Positions 9,072 to 18,059 of a stretch of DNA of 64,000 nt are shown piece after piece (positions within the stretch are counted from its first letter, which is position 1; each line of letters opens with the position of its first letter). The notes below the pieces were generated by a model. It ran no database searches. It was given only the letters and a program-made list of their open reading frames with translations, and was not told where the DNA came from. This DNA is from Flavobacteriales bacterium (GTDB lineage Bacteria > Bacteroidota > Bacteroidia > Flavobacteriales_F > PHOS-HE28). The stretch lies in contig CP064979.1 in the NCBI GenBank assembly GCA_016699575.1, positions 2,232,001 to 2,296,000 of the forward strand. The letters run 5' to 3'. The translations under genes and the position numbers were made by a program.

Positions 9072-9968
9072 ATGAGCACCGAACAGAAGCCCCGCTCCAA
9101 CAATGCCCTCCTCGCCCTCGTGGTGCTGCTGATCATCAGCAACCTGGCGACGCTTTACTTCCTCAACAAGGGCAGCAACGAGATAGAAGCGCAAGCGGCC
9201 GTCCTGGACGAAACCAAGGAAGACAAGGAGAACGTGACCAAGTTGTTGGAGGAAATGCTCGTCCAGTATGACACACTGAGCACGGAGAACGAGCAGATCA
9301 AAGCCGAGATGGACGCGCAAAAAGCGCAGATCGAGGAGCTGATGACGAAGGTGAAGAACGGCAACTACACGATCGCGAAGGCCAAAAAGGAGGCCGAGAC
9401 GCTACGCACCATCATGAAGGGATATGTGGCTACCATCGACTCGCTGAACCAAGCCAACCTTTCGCTGCAGGCCGACAAGGCCAACCTAACCAACGAGCTG
9501 GGCGTAGTGAGCGGTGAAAAAGCAGCGTTGGAGGAAAAATCCCGTAGCCAAGAGGAGCGGATCAACCGCGGTGCCGTACTGCATACCACGGCCATCAGCG
9601 CGGGCGCACTGTTCCTGCGCAGCAGCGGCAAACAGGTGGAGACCGAGCGCGCCAGCAAGGCTGAAATGGTGAAGTGCTGCTTCACGCTGGGCACCAACAC
9701 CGTCACTGACGCTGGCGCCAAGACGCTCTACATGCGCGTGATCAGCCCCGATGGTTCGGTGCTGCCCGCCAGCGACGGCAACAACCGTTTCCAGTTCAAT
9801 GGCGTGGAGGGCGAGTACAGCGCCAAGCGCGAGGTGGACTACAACAATGCGCCCGTTGACGTGTGCGTGTTCTGGACCGCCACCGGCGACATGAAGAGCG
9901 GCCACTACAACGTGGAGATCTACGAGAACAAGGCCTTGGTCAGCAAGGCCGGCTTCGACCTGAAGTAA
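9072..9968 (+). CDS. Membrane-anchored coiled-coil protein conserved in Flavobacteriia
   Basis: The 298-residue product has a short cytoplasmic N-terminus, one transmembrane helix (LLALVVLLIISNLATLYFL, about residues 13-32), then a heptad-rich coiled coil to about residue 170, and a C-terminal globular domain of about 120 residues (GALFLRSSGKQ, LYMRVISPDGSVL, GHYNVEIYENKALVSKAGF). I recall the same build in flavobacterial proteins often labelled as chromosome partitioning or SMC-like on the basis of the coiled coil alone; nothing here supports that label. The most that can be said is an inner-membrane anchored periplasmic coiled-coil protein. Confidence 0.75.
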   Translation: MSTEQKPRSNNALLALVVLLIISNLATLYFLNKGSNEIEAQAAVLDETKEDKENVTKLLEEMLVQYDTLSTENEQIKAEMDAQKAQIEELMTKVKNGNYTIAKAKKEAETLRTIMKGYVATIDSLNQANLSLQADKANLTNELGVVSGEKAALEEKSRSQEERINRGAVLHTTAISAGALFLRSSGKQVETERASKAEMVKCCFTLGTNTVTDAGAKTLYMRVISPDGSVLPASDGNNRFQFNGVEGEYSAKREVDYNNAPVDVCVFWTATGDMKSGHYNVEIYENKALVSKAGFDLK

Positions 9969-9976
9969 GCGGGGAC

Positions 9977-10077
9977 AAGACCACAGCACAGAGCCACGGA
10001 GGGCGCAGAGACACGGTCTTTGCGCCCTTCTTCTTGCACGCCCTGTATTCTCCGTGTCTCCGCGTCTCCGTGGTCTT
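9977..10077. repeat. Imperfect inverted copy pair of a dispersed CTCCGTG-type repeat
   Basis: The left arm begins AAGACCACAGCACAGAGCCA and the right arm, ending at 10077, reads CTCCGCGTCTCCGTGGTCTT. The arms are imperfect reverse complements separated by about 35 bases, so the RNA could fold into a hairpin between the coiled-coil gene and the convergent outer-membrane protein gene. The right arm is similar to short intergenic segments at 16369, 39126 and 40327. Confidence 0.55.
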
Positions 10078-10083
10078 CAACCC

Positions 10084-13000
10084 TCAGAAGAACGCCCTCA
10101 CCTGTGCACCGCCCACGTGGATGGTGTTGATGCCTTCGCTCTTGCGGCCGTTGTAGGTAAGGTCCACCTGTAAGTTGCTGCTCAGGCGGCGCTGTACCGT
10201 GATGTTCCAGGTGACGTTGGTGCCGGGCTTCAAGCCGCTCAGCATCTCGTTGCCGAGCGATGAGTCAACGATGCCGTCGTAGCTGATCTCCACCAGGTTT
10301 CCGTTCGCTTGCACGGTGCCCTTGCCCGCCGTGTTCCACTTGATCTCCAGCCCAAGGTCCTGCAGCAACGCACGCTCGTTGCCGAACTCCAATGCATTGT
10401 TCTTTTCCGTGCGCTTGTAAGCCAGTGCCGCGCGGAACTGCGTACCGGGCTGCCACGTGATGCGTGGCTTCACGCCCTGGCGGAACACATTGAAGTTGCG
10501 CCCGCCGAGCACATCGCTGCCGTTGGCGGTGCGGCCCACTTCGCTCTCGATGTCCACCATCCAGCGTGTGGAGGCGTTGATGCGCAGGCGCAGTTGCTGG
10601 ACTTCGTGGCTGCGACCTTCGTAGCCGCTAACGAGCAAGCTGCGAGTGCGGTCGCTCTGCACTGTATGGTCAATGCCCCATGCGCGACTGGTGCGATTGA
10701 AGAAGAGCGTGTTGCGTAACGAACTGCTGTACGCGAGCAACGACGTGTCCGTGGGGTCGGTGGTGAACGGATCCAACGCGGCGGCCAGGTCGTTGTCGGC
10801 GGTCTTGCGGTCGGCGCGCAAGCTGGCCAGGTCGCTGAAGCGCGCAAGGAACTTGCGCACGCCGTCCTTATCGCTCCACACGGTGGCGGGCCGCACATCG
10901 ATGCTGGCGCTGAGCTGACTGCTGTACGTGCGCACGAACTCGTTCGTCTGCGTGAACACGCGGATGTAGTTCGCCTCGTAACCGAAGTTGGCGAGCTCGA
11001 ACTCGTTGAGGTCCTTGATGCCGTCGCCGTTGTAATCGATCCACACGTAGATGCCTTGCCCGGCCGGCACTTCCACATAAACAAAACTCCTCTTCTGCTC
11101 CAGCCCGCTGCCGAACTCATAGAACACATCGGTGACCACCGCACCGCGCCAAGCGGTCAGGTCGTGGTCCACGCGGGCGAGCCAAGTGTCTTCGGGCCGT
11201 TGCGCGGTGAGCGTGCTGTCCACGATGCGCAACTGACGGTAGTTCACCGCCGTCTGCAAGCGGTTGCGCGGGTTGCGCGACAGGTCGAGCTGGGCGGCAT
11301 ACGTGGTGGCCTCTGTGCTGCGCTTCAGGTCGTTGTTGCGCAGGGCATCGTCGGTGCGTTGGCCCACGCTCACGCGCCATTTCACCTTGGCCGTGTCGTT
11401 GCTCTGCAGGAAGCCGGTGATGTCAAAGAAGCGGTAGCTGCCCACGGCGAGGGAGTCCGTGCCGGTGCGGCGGAAGCGGTTGTCCTCGTGTTCGTCCTGC
11501 ACACCGATGGTGAACCAGCGCATGTTGCGTTGCAGCGTGGCCTTGTGCCGGATGAAATCGCTGCGTTGCGGTGCGCTCGTGGTGAGCCAGCTGCCCGTGC
11601 CGCGCAGCGCCCATTTACCGGGGTGCAGGTCGGCCACCACGTCGTGCTTCACCCCGTTGAACCGGTCCCGCACTTGGAACGTGCTGAAGCCGTAGCGCCA
11701 GTCGCCGAGCTCGCGCCCGCTCATGCCCGCGTTCGCCCCCGCGAGCAATTGGTCCTCGTTCAGCAGCACGCTCTGTGCGTTCCAATTGCGCTCGAACTCC
11801 GCAGGTCGATAGCGGTCGATGATGCTGAACTCACTGCTGAGCGCTTCGGCGTTCACGCCCACCACCACACGCAAGGTGCTGTCGGCCAGACCGAGCGGAA
11901 TGCCGTGCTCGGCGCTCACCATGGCGGCCAGGCCTTCATCGTTGCCATCGCCCACGCTCGAGAACGTATTGCGGTCGTAGTTGCTGTACGCGACTTCCGC
12001 CGCTGCTTTGGAAGCCGTGCCGAAGTGCTGCTCCACGCCGAGCGTCACCACCTGCTTCGTCTTCGGTGCGATGAGCGCTTTCAACGGCATGTGATCGCCC
12101 TGCCGCACGATGACGCCGTTCACCGTGTCGGGCGGCACCCATTTGAACACGCGGCCGTTCGGGGTGAAGTCGCTCTGCACATAATCGCCCTTGCCAGCGC
12201 CCACGTTGCTGAAACTGAGCTGCCAGTAGGCCACTGACTGGTCGTTGCTGAAGACGTACACCGGTGTGTAGCCGAGCGAATCCACTTGCCGGTACAGCAC
12301 CAGGTCGGCGCTGAAGGCCACGCTGTCGGCGCCGGGGACCACGGCTTGCAGGGGGTCATCGCCGGCAAGGGCCAGCACTTCCTTGTCGCTATCGCTCAGC
12401 ACCTGTTGCAGCGGCTGATTGCGATGGTCTTGTTCGCTGTACGCGTTCAGGCGTACGGTGGTCTTGCCCATCACGGACTCATGACCGACGCGCACGAGGG
12501 AACGCGTGTAGTTGCGGTCACTGTACTGGAATTCCACCGTTATGCGGCGGTCCTTGGTGATGGGCCGCACGGCGGTGAACGTCAGTTCGGCGGTGTTGTA
12601 GTCGATGACGTAATCGTTCTCCTGCCCACGCGTCATCAACTGGCCGTCCACGTACACGCGTTCGGTGCCGCTCAGCACCACGATGAACGATTCGCCTTCA
12701 TCGCCGCGCAACCGATAGGGACCTTGCACGCCTTCCAACCCCTGCACGATGGTGCGCGCGAACTTGCCCTTGCTGATGGCGGCACTGGCGCCGGTCTCAC
12801 TGCGCACGTTCTTGCCGAGCGTGTAGGTGGTGGTGCCCGTGATGCCTTTCGTCTTCTTCAGGTAGGTGAGGAAGTATGCCTTGGGCCGTTGCAGTACGAA
12901 GTCGCCGGCGATGAGTTCCCAGCCGCCCGCGCCGGCCTCCAGTTTCTCGTTGCCGAAGAGCTTGATGAAGGTCTGGTCGAAGTCCTGCAGCTCCAGGGTG

Positions 13001-13575
13001 TTGCCGCCCGCTTGGATGGGGATGTTGTTGTCGGTGATGCTCGCGAGCACATTGATGTTGTCGCTCAATCTGCCGCCGAGTTCCAGGTTCAGCGTGCTGT
13101 TCACGCTCAGGTCCTGGTTGTTGCCGAAGAGCACACCGCGGCTGATGCTCCCACTGCGGTTGAGCGCGGTGCTGCCCAAGGGATCCTCGTTCACGCGCGG
13201 TGGTTGGTAGCGGAAGGGATCGGTGCGGTCTTCCTGTGCGGCCAGCATGCGTTGTTCGTCCTTCTGCATGCGCGGTGCAGTGAACGACAGCGGCAAGGCA
13301 CGGTAAGTGGCGATCAGCGTGTCCGCACTGCTGGTGTCGCCGTGCCAGAAGAGCAGGGCGCTGTACGGGTCCATGGTGTAGGCCTCCGCACCGAGTTCCT
13401 GCCCTGCTCGCGCGAGCCGGAATGTGCCGGGCGCCACGCTCACCGTATCGAGGCGAAGGGTGTCGTTGGTGGGCACCAGCACGCGCGTGCGGCGATTGGA
13501 CATGTCCTGGCCCACAACATCCTGCGCGACAAGGCACAGCAGCAGAGGCAGGAGGATCCTTACCGGGCGTGGCAT
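10084..13575 (-). CDS. Large outer-membrane beta-barrel-like protein, partly SprA-like
   Basis: The 1163-residue product starts with a signal peptide (MPRPVRILLPLLLCLVAQDVVGQ). Near residues 150-200 it has a motif close to one near the start of SprA (LNLELGGRLSDNINVLASIT, then DNNIPIQAGGNTLELQDFDQ); later there is an EF-hand-like WIDYNGDGIKDLNEFE. The second half alternates aromatic and polar residues in many short strands, as in outer-membrane barrels, and ends GAQVRAFF with a terminal Phe. It is half the length of SprA and is not that translocon. A surface or outer-membrane role is inferred; the function is unknown. Confidence 0.7.
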   Translation of the reverse strand: MPRPVRILLPLLLCLVAQDVVGQDMSNRRTRVLVPTNDTLRLDTVSVAPGTFRLARAGQELGAEAYTMDPYSALLFWHGDTSSADTLIATYRALPLSFTAPRMQKDEQRMLAAQEDRTDPFRYQPPRVNEDPLGSTALNRSGSISRGVLFGNNQDLSVNSTLNLELGGRLSDNINVLASITDNNIPIQAGGNTLELQDFDQTFIKLFGNEKLEAGAGGWELIAGDFVLQRPKAYFLTYLKKTKGITGTTTYTLGKNVRSETGASAAISKGKFARTIVQGLEGVQGPYRLRGDEGESFIVVLSGTERVYVDGQLMTRGQENDYVIDYNTAELTFTAVRPITKDRRITVEFQYSDRNYTRSLVRVGHESVMGKTTVRLNAYSEQDHRNQPLQQVLSDSDKEVLALAGDDPLQAVVPGADSVAFSADLVLYRQVDSLGYTPVYVFSNDQSVAYWQLSFSNVGAGKGDYVQSDFTPNGRVFKWVPPDTVNGVIVRQGDHMPLKALIAPKTKQVVTLGVEQHFGTASKAAAEVAYSNYDRNTFSSVGDGNDEGLAAMVSAEHGIPLGLADSTLRVVVGVNAEALSSEFSIIDRYRPAEFERNWNAQSVLLNEDQLLAGANAGMSGRELGDWRYGFSTFQVRDRFNGVKHDVVADLHPGKWALRGTGSWLTTSAPQRSDFIRHKATLQRNMRWFTIGVQDEHEDNRFRRTGTDSLAVGSYRFFDITGFLQSNDTAKVKWRVSVGQRTDDALRNNDLKRSTEATTYAAQLDLSRNPRNRLQTAVNYRQLRIVDSTLTAQRPEDTWLARVDHDLTAWRGAVVTDVFYEFGSGLEQKRSFVYVEVPAGQGIYVWIDYNGDGIKDLNEFELANFGYEANYIRVFTQTNEFVRTYSSQLSASIDVRPATVWSDKDGVRKFLARFSDLASLRADRKTADNDLAAALDPFTTDPTDTSLLAYSSSLRNTLFFNRTSRAWGIDHTVQSDRTRSLLVSGYEGRSHEVQQLRLRINASTRWMVDIESEVGRTANGSDVLGGRNFNVFRQGVKPRITWQPGTQFRAALAYKRTEKNNALEFGNERALLQDLGLEIKWNTAGKGTVQANGNLVEISYDGIVDSSLGNEMLSGLKPGTNVTWNITVQRRLSSNLQVDLTYNGRKSEGINTIHVGGAQVRAFF

Positions 13576-13704
13576 AGGGGGTTTGTGGAGTTCGTGGGGG
13601 GGCGCAGCCTTGCATGACGTACGCGCCCCGGGGAAAAGTATCCGTTGGGTGCGGGAAAGAGGAGAAGACCGTGCGTGGACCAATCAGGAACAGGAGGATG
13701 GGAA

Positions 13705-13779
13705 AACCGTGAATGAACGGGATGCTCCTGGACGCAGACGCCGAATTCCACATCGGCCTGTTCCCGTCCGTTCACGGTT
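13705..13779. repeat. 18-bp imperfect inverted repeat in the outer-membrane/binding-protein gap
   Basis: AACCGTGAATGAACGGGA at 13705-13722 is matched on the opposite strand by 13762-13779 with 16 of 18 positions identical; about 39 bases lie between. It lies in the roughly 300-base gap between two divergent genes, where no other feature was seen. It could be a regulator site or an RNA hairpin. Confidence 0.4.
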
Positions 13780-13873
13780 GGGCTTTCAGGGGCTCATCTG
13801 TCCAGACGGCGGTGTTCACAAGCCGTTGTGCGCCGGGGAAGGCCCGCAAGAGCGGCCGGTACATTCGCCGGGC

Positions 13874-15592
13874 ATGATCCGCGCGCTCGGCACATCCTTC
13901 ACACTGGTCCTTCTGGCGGCGTGCGGTGGGGACGGGCAGCGGCACGGTGCCAGTGGCAACAAGCACTACGGCGGCGTTTTCAACGCCAATGAATCGCAGG
14001 ACCTGGAGGAGATCTTCCCGTTGAGCCTTACGGCGGCGCACGCTCATCGCATCTCATCACAGATACACGAGGGACTGCTCCGCTTGGATCCCACGGACCT
14101 GAGCGTACTGCCTTGCTTGGCCGAAAACTGGGAGGTGAGCGACGATGGCCTTGTATACACGTTCCATCTGCGCGACGAGGTGTACTTCCACGACGACGCG
14201 TGCTTTCCGGACGGCAAGGGGCGCAAGTTGGTGGCCGATGATGTGGTGAACGCATTCACGCAGATCTGCACGTTCAGCGACGTCAACCGCTCGTTCTGGC
14301 TCTTCCAGGACCTGGTGAAAGGTGCGACCGATCACTTTGAAACGACGCGCCAAGGCGGAACACCAGCACCGGGGGCGTTGGGCCTCGAGGCTTTGGACGA
14401 TCGCACGATCCGGATCACGCTGGAGCACCCCTCGGCCAACTTCCTGCGGCTTATGGCACACCAAGGCACGTGGATATTCCCGCGGGAGGTTATGGAGGAG
14501 TACAAGGGCGAACTGCGCACGCATGCCGTGGGCACGGGTCCCTTCCACCTCAAGGCCTTCCGCCCGGGCGAGGCCATGGTGCTGGAGCGCAACGCACGCT
14601 ATTGGCGCACCGACGAGCACGGCAACCAGCTGCCTTTCCTCGATGCCGTGCGCTTCACCTTCTTGCAGGACAAGGACCGCGAGATGGACCAGTTCCTCAA
14701 AGGCCGGCTCAGCGTACTGCACGAGATGCCGCCCGACCGGATAGGCGAGTTGCGCGATTCCATCGGGCCCGAAGGCAAGCAGCGCTTCCATGTGCAGATG
14801 AAGCCCGGGCTGAGCGTGCAGTTCTACGGCATGAACCCTCGCGTGGCGCCGCTCACCGACCCATTGGTGCGCAAAGCGTTCGCGCTGTCCATCGACCGTG
14901 CGGCCATTGCGCGCGACGTGTTCAAGGGCACGGTGGTGCCGGCCGACCACGGCATCATGGCGCCCGGCCTCGAAGGCTATCCGTACGAGCTGGTCACGGG
15001 CCATGTGTACAGCCCGGACAGTGCCAGAGCACTGCTGGCCCAAGCGGGTTATCCCGGCGGGAAGAACTTTCCCAGCGTGCTGCTGAACGTGAACAGCAAC
15101 GGTTTCGGTTACGTGGCCGTGGCAGAGGCCGTGCAGGCCATGCTGCAAAGGGAACTCGGCATAACGGTCGGACTGAGCGTATTGCCCGATGACCAGCACT
15201 ATGACCGTACCGACATGGGCATCAACGTGTTCTGGCGCCAAGGTTGGGTAGGCGATTACCCCGATGCCGAGAACTTCCTGGCACTCTTCTACGGCAAGAA
15301 CGTGCCCGCCGACAGCACGCAGCCCAGCTACCTCAACTCCGTGCGTTACAAGAACCCCGTGTTCGATTCGCTCTTCGCCGCAGCCAGCGTTGCCGATGAT
15401 GGCGCAGCCCGCCAACACATGCTGGCTCAAGCGGAGAACATCATGATGCAGGAAGCCGTGGCCACACCGCTCTATCACGAGCGCACCGTGCGCCTGGTGC
15501 AACCCTGGGTGCGCGACTTCCGCATCAACGCCATGGAGATCCGCGACCTGGCCAGCGTGTGGATGGACCCGGCGCTGAAGCCGGTGCAGTAG
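13874..15592 (+). CDS. Oligopeptide-type ABC transporter substrate-binding lipoprotein
   Basis: The 572-residue product has a lipobox (LVLLAACG). It matches solute-binding protein family 5 (DppA/OppA type): LSLTAAHAHRISSQIHEGLL, LAENWEVSDDGLVYTFHLRD, then VGTGPFHLKAFRPGEAMVLE, RKAFALSIDRAAIARDVFKG, and a WVGDYPDAENFLALFYG segment near the C-terminus. Such proteins bind peptides, or nickel or sugars in some lineages, and hand them to an ABC permease. No permease or ATPase gene is adjacent, so it is an orphan binding protein here. The start is fixed by the signal sequence; upstream codons in the same frame are not protein-like. Confidence 0.9.
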   Translation: MIRALGTSFTLVLLAACGGDGQRHGASGNKHYGGVFNANESQDLEEIFPLSLTAAHAHRISSQIHEGLLRLDPTDLSVLPCLAENWEVSDDGLVYTFHLRDEVYFHDDACFPDGKGRKLVADDVVNAFTQICTFSDVNRSFWLFQDLVKGATDHFETTRQGGTPAPGALGLEALDDRTIRITLEHPSANFLRLMAHQGTWIFPREVMEEYKGELRTHAVGTGPFHLKAFRPGEAMVLERNARYWRTDEHGNQLPFLDAVRFTFLQDKDREMDQFLKGRLSVLHEMPPDRIGELRDSIGPEGKQRFHVQMKPGLSVQFYGMNPRVAPLTDPLVRKAFALSIDRAAIARDVFKGTVVPADHGIMAPGLEGYPYELVTGHVYSPDSARALLAQAGYPGGKNFPSVLLNVNSNGFGYVAVAEAVQAMLQRELGITVGLSVLPDDQHYDRTDMGINVFWRQGWVGDYPDAENFLALFYGKNVPADSTQPSYLNSVRYKNPVFDSLFAAASVADDGAARQHMLAQAENIMMQEAVATPLYHERTVRLVQPWVRDFRINAMEIRDLASVWMDPALKPVQ

Positions 15593-15593
15593 A

Positions 15594-16304
15594 TCACGCC
15601 ACCCCCTTCCGCAGCACCGCCACCATCAGCTGCTTGGCCAGTGGCAGGTAGGTTTCAACGGCTGGCAGTGCCACGGCCGCTTCGAAGGCGAAGGTGGCCG
15701 GGTTGGGCAGGTGGTAAGCGCGCACCAGCTCCAGTTTGATGTGTTCGTAGGTGCACACCAAACCAAGGGTGTAGGTGCTCACATAGCGTGTGGTGAGGTG
15801 GGCTTGCGCCTCGCCGTTCGGTAGTTCCACTTGGTGCAGTGTGTAGGCGTAGGCGCGGGCCTCGCGCTCCTGGCGCAGGAGCAAATAGCCTTCTGCCGTG
15901 TGCAGCGGCAACAAGCCCACCGGCTCGAAGCGGATGGTGCGCGCCAGCTCGTTGCGCAGTTCGTTGCCCATGTCGCGCGCGGTGGTGAACGCGGGCAGTG
16001 CGTGGTCCACCACTTCATCGATGAGGGAGAGCTCGTGCGCTGCTGAGGGCGCTCCGTACACCATGCGGGCCTGCTCCAGGTCGATGCCTTCCACCTCGCG
16101 GGTGCGTGCCGCATCGATGCGTTGCCGCTCGCGCTGCAGGGCTTGCAGTGCTTCCACGCAGTGCTGCAAACCGCTCAGGTGCGGATAGAGCTTCCGCTCG
16201 CCGAAGCCGGTGCGCGCGCGCTGCACGTGGGCCAGCACGGTGTAGCGCTTCAGCTCGGCATCGAGCGGAGGCGCCAGCAGTTGGTCGATGGGCGTGCTTT
16301 GCAT
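15594..16304 (-). CDS. Uncharacterised protein
   Basis: The 236-residue product begins MQSTPIDQLLAPPLDAELKR and lacks a signal peptide or membrane helix. It is rich in Leu, Ala and Glu, with an apparent helical first half (HCVEALQALQRERQRIDAAR) and a beta-rich second half (YAYTLHQVELPNGEAQAHLT). I do not recognise a family. It is convergent with the binding-protein gene, whose stop lies one base away, and divergent from the OmpA gene. Coding is supported by length, residue composition and the fit between neighbours. Confidence 0.6.
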   Translation of the reverse strand: MQSTPIDQLLAPPLDAELKRYTVLAHVQRARTGFGERKLYPHLSGLQHCVEALQALQRERQRIDAARTREVEGIDLEQARMVYGAPSAAHELSLIDEVVDHALPAFTTARDMGNELRNELARTIRFEPVGLLPLHTAEGYLLLRQEREARAYAYTLHQVELPNGEAQAHLTTRYVSTYTLGLVCTYEHIKLELVRAYHLPNPATFAFEAAVALPAVETYLPLAKQLMVAVLRKGVA

Positions 16305-16368
16305 GATTCAATGTGCAATGTCGTTCTATCGTGGGAGGTGTCAACCGACATCCAACATCCTTCGTCCA

Positions 16369-16397
16369 CCTCCGTGTCCCTGTGCCTCTGTGGTCTT
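16369..16397 (+). repeat. Single copy of the dispersed CTCCGTG/CTCTGTG repeat
   Basis: The segment contains CCTCCGTGTCCCTGTGCC followed by TCTGTGGTCTT. It aligns base for base over most of its length with the right arm of the 9977-10077 repeat and, more weakly, with 39126-39157 and 40327-40343. It sits in the gap upstream of the OmpA lipoprotein gene. Confidence 0.5.
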
Positions 16398-16505
16398 CTT
16401 TCCTCTCATCCTTCAAACGCGCTGTTCACAAATCCGTTGTGCACGCCCTGTGCCGGACCGATGACCGGTCGGACATTTGTGCGTCCGATGGAAAATTATG
16501 CGCCC

Positions 16506-17483
16506 ATGAACCTGCTCCGCCATACCCCCGCCGCCGTTCTTCTCAGCCTGCTGTTCGCCGCGTGCGTGCCCCAGCGCAAGTACCAGGAAATGAGCGACCG
16601 CTATGAAACCATGCAGCGCGAGAACGAAGCCGCCCTGGCCAAGGCGAATGCCGCGGAAGCCAAGAGCACCGAGCTGCAGGCCGAACTGGACGAGCGCAAA
16701 CTGCGCAGCGACCGCCTGCAGAACGACACGATGGTTTTGGGCACCAGTTTGCGCACCATGACGGGACAGTACGATCGCATCAACAAACTGAACAACGAGT
16801 TGCTGGAGAAGTACAACGCACTGCTGGCAGGCGATCGGAGCGAGAACCGCAAGCTGCTCACCGACCTGGAAGCCACGCGCCTTGCACTGCAAACGCGCGA
16901 GGATTCCCTGGCTCGGCTCGGGCAGCGCATCAACGAGAAGCAGGCACAACTGGCGGAGCGCGAAGCGGCCTTGGGCGCACTGCAAGCCGAGATCGCCAGG
17001 AAGGACGAGGCCATGAAAGCACTGAAGGACCGCGTGAGCAAAGCGCTCACCGGGTTCGAGGGCAAGGGCCTTACGGTGACACAGAAGGACGGCAAGATCT
17101 ACGTGAGCTTGGACAACAAACTGCTCTTCGCCACGGGCAGCACGGCCGTTGACGCCAAAGGCAAAGAGGCGCTCGTGAACCTGGCCAAGGCCATCGAGAA
17201 CGAGAAAGACCTGAACGTGCTGGTGGAAGGCCACACCGACACGGACAAAGTGCTGGGCAGCGGGGGTGGCTACAAGGACAACTGGGACTTGAGCGTGCTG
17301 CGGGCCACCAGCGTGGTGCGCATCCTGCAGGAGAACAGCAAGATGGACCCGCTGCGCATCACTGCGGCTGGGCGCGGCGAATACATGCCGGTGGACCCTG
17401 CGGACAAGGCCAAGAACCGCCGCATTGAAGTGATCCTCGCCCCGGATCTGAAGGAGTTGTACAAGCTCGTAGGCGAACAATAG
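16506..17483 (+). CDS. OmpA-family lipoprotein with long coiled coil
   Basis: The 325-residue product has a lipobox (LLFAACVP, Cys20). Residues about 25-185 form a charged coiled coil. The C-terminal about 120 residues are an OmpA/MotB peptidoglycan-binding domain: LLFATGSTAVDAKGKEALVN, VEGHTDTDKV, NWDLSVLRATSVV, and ITAAGRGEY...NRRIEVIL with the conserved Arg residues that grip diaminopimelate. It is probably anchored in the outer membrane and tethers it to the cell wall. The ATG is set by the signal peptide. It appears to be transcribed alone. Confidence 0.9.
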   Translation: MNLLRHTPAAVLLSLLFAACVPQRKYQEMSDRYETMQRENEAALAKANAAEAKSTELQAELDERKLRSDRLQNDTMVLGTSLRTMTGQYDRINKLNNELLEKYNALLAGDRSENRKLLTDLEATRLALQTREDSLARLGQRINEKQAQLAEREAALGALQAEIARKDEAMKALKDRVSKALTGFEGKGLTVTQKDGKIYVSLDNKLLFATGSTAVDAKGKEALVNLAKAIENEKDLNVLVEGHTDTDKVLGSGGGYKDNWDLSVLRATSVVRILQENSKMDPLRITAAGRGEYMPVDPADKAKNRRIEVILAPDLKELYKLVGEQ

Positions 17484-17568
17484 GCCGGGGTGGGTTTTCC
17501 ACAGTAGGCAACTGTCCGCCCCAACGTCCTGTCTTGGGCCTACCCCACCCGTTGGCCCCCACCGAACG

Positions 17569-17982
17569 ATGCCCAGAACGAAGACCTTTGAACGCGTGGA
17601 GACCGCCACCGCTGCGCTCACTCTTAGAGAGCCTTGGATCCTTGAACTGCGGTACCATGATGATGCTCAGTTCTCCCCGGAGGACGTGATGGAGAACATG
17701 AACGCCATCGAGCAGATGTGCGATCACAGGGGTCCCTGCTGCCTGTTGAACATCTTCCCGGCCGGCATGAAGGTGCAGCCCCCCATGATGAACGACGACT
17801 ACTACCGCGACCAACGGGACCAACAGCGTATAAAGGCCATGGCCGTGGTCACCGATAGCATGGAGATGTACACCGCCAGCAAGCTGTACTTCATGTACCA
17901 CCCGCAACCCTTCGATGCACGGGTGTTCGAGGAGGAGCGTGATGCACTGGAGTGGCTCCGGGGCTTCTGCGGCCAGCCGTAG
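17569..17982 (+). CDS. Small STAS-like uncharacterised protein
   Basis: The 137-residue product is soluble, with no signal peptide. Its layout, a beta strand (WILELRYHDDAQFSPEDVMENM) followed by a Cys-containing strand (GPCCLLNIFPAGMKV), then a helix with EMYTASKLYFMYH and a final EERDALEWLRGF, resembles the SpoIIAA/STAS-like fold of small bacteroidotal proteins in which an acidic helix ends with an ALEWL motif. The role is unknown. It lies between the OmpA lipoprotein and sprE, about 80 bases from each. Confidence 0.6.
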   Translation: MPRTKTFERVETATAALTLREPWILELRYHDDAQFSPEDVMENMNAIEQMCDHRGPCCLLNIFPAGMKVQPPMMNDDYYRDQRDQQRIKAMAVVTDSMEMYTASKLYFMYHPQPFDARVFEEERDALEWLRGFCGQP

Positions 17983-18059
17983 GACCTGACCGCCGGAAGT
18001 CGGGACGGCCCGCTACCCCCAACAAAATATCTTGGCGCCCCCGCTGTTCTAAGCACGCC

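Noticed and set aside
14057..15502. A 481-codon open frame antisense to the binding-protein gene
   Set aside because: The plus strand has a complete family 5 binding protein; the antisense translation has no recognisable motif.
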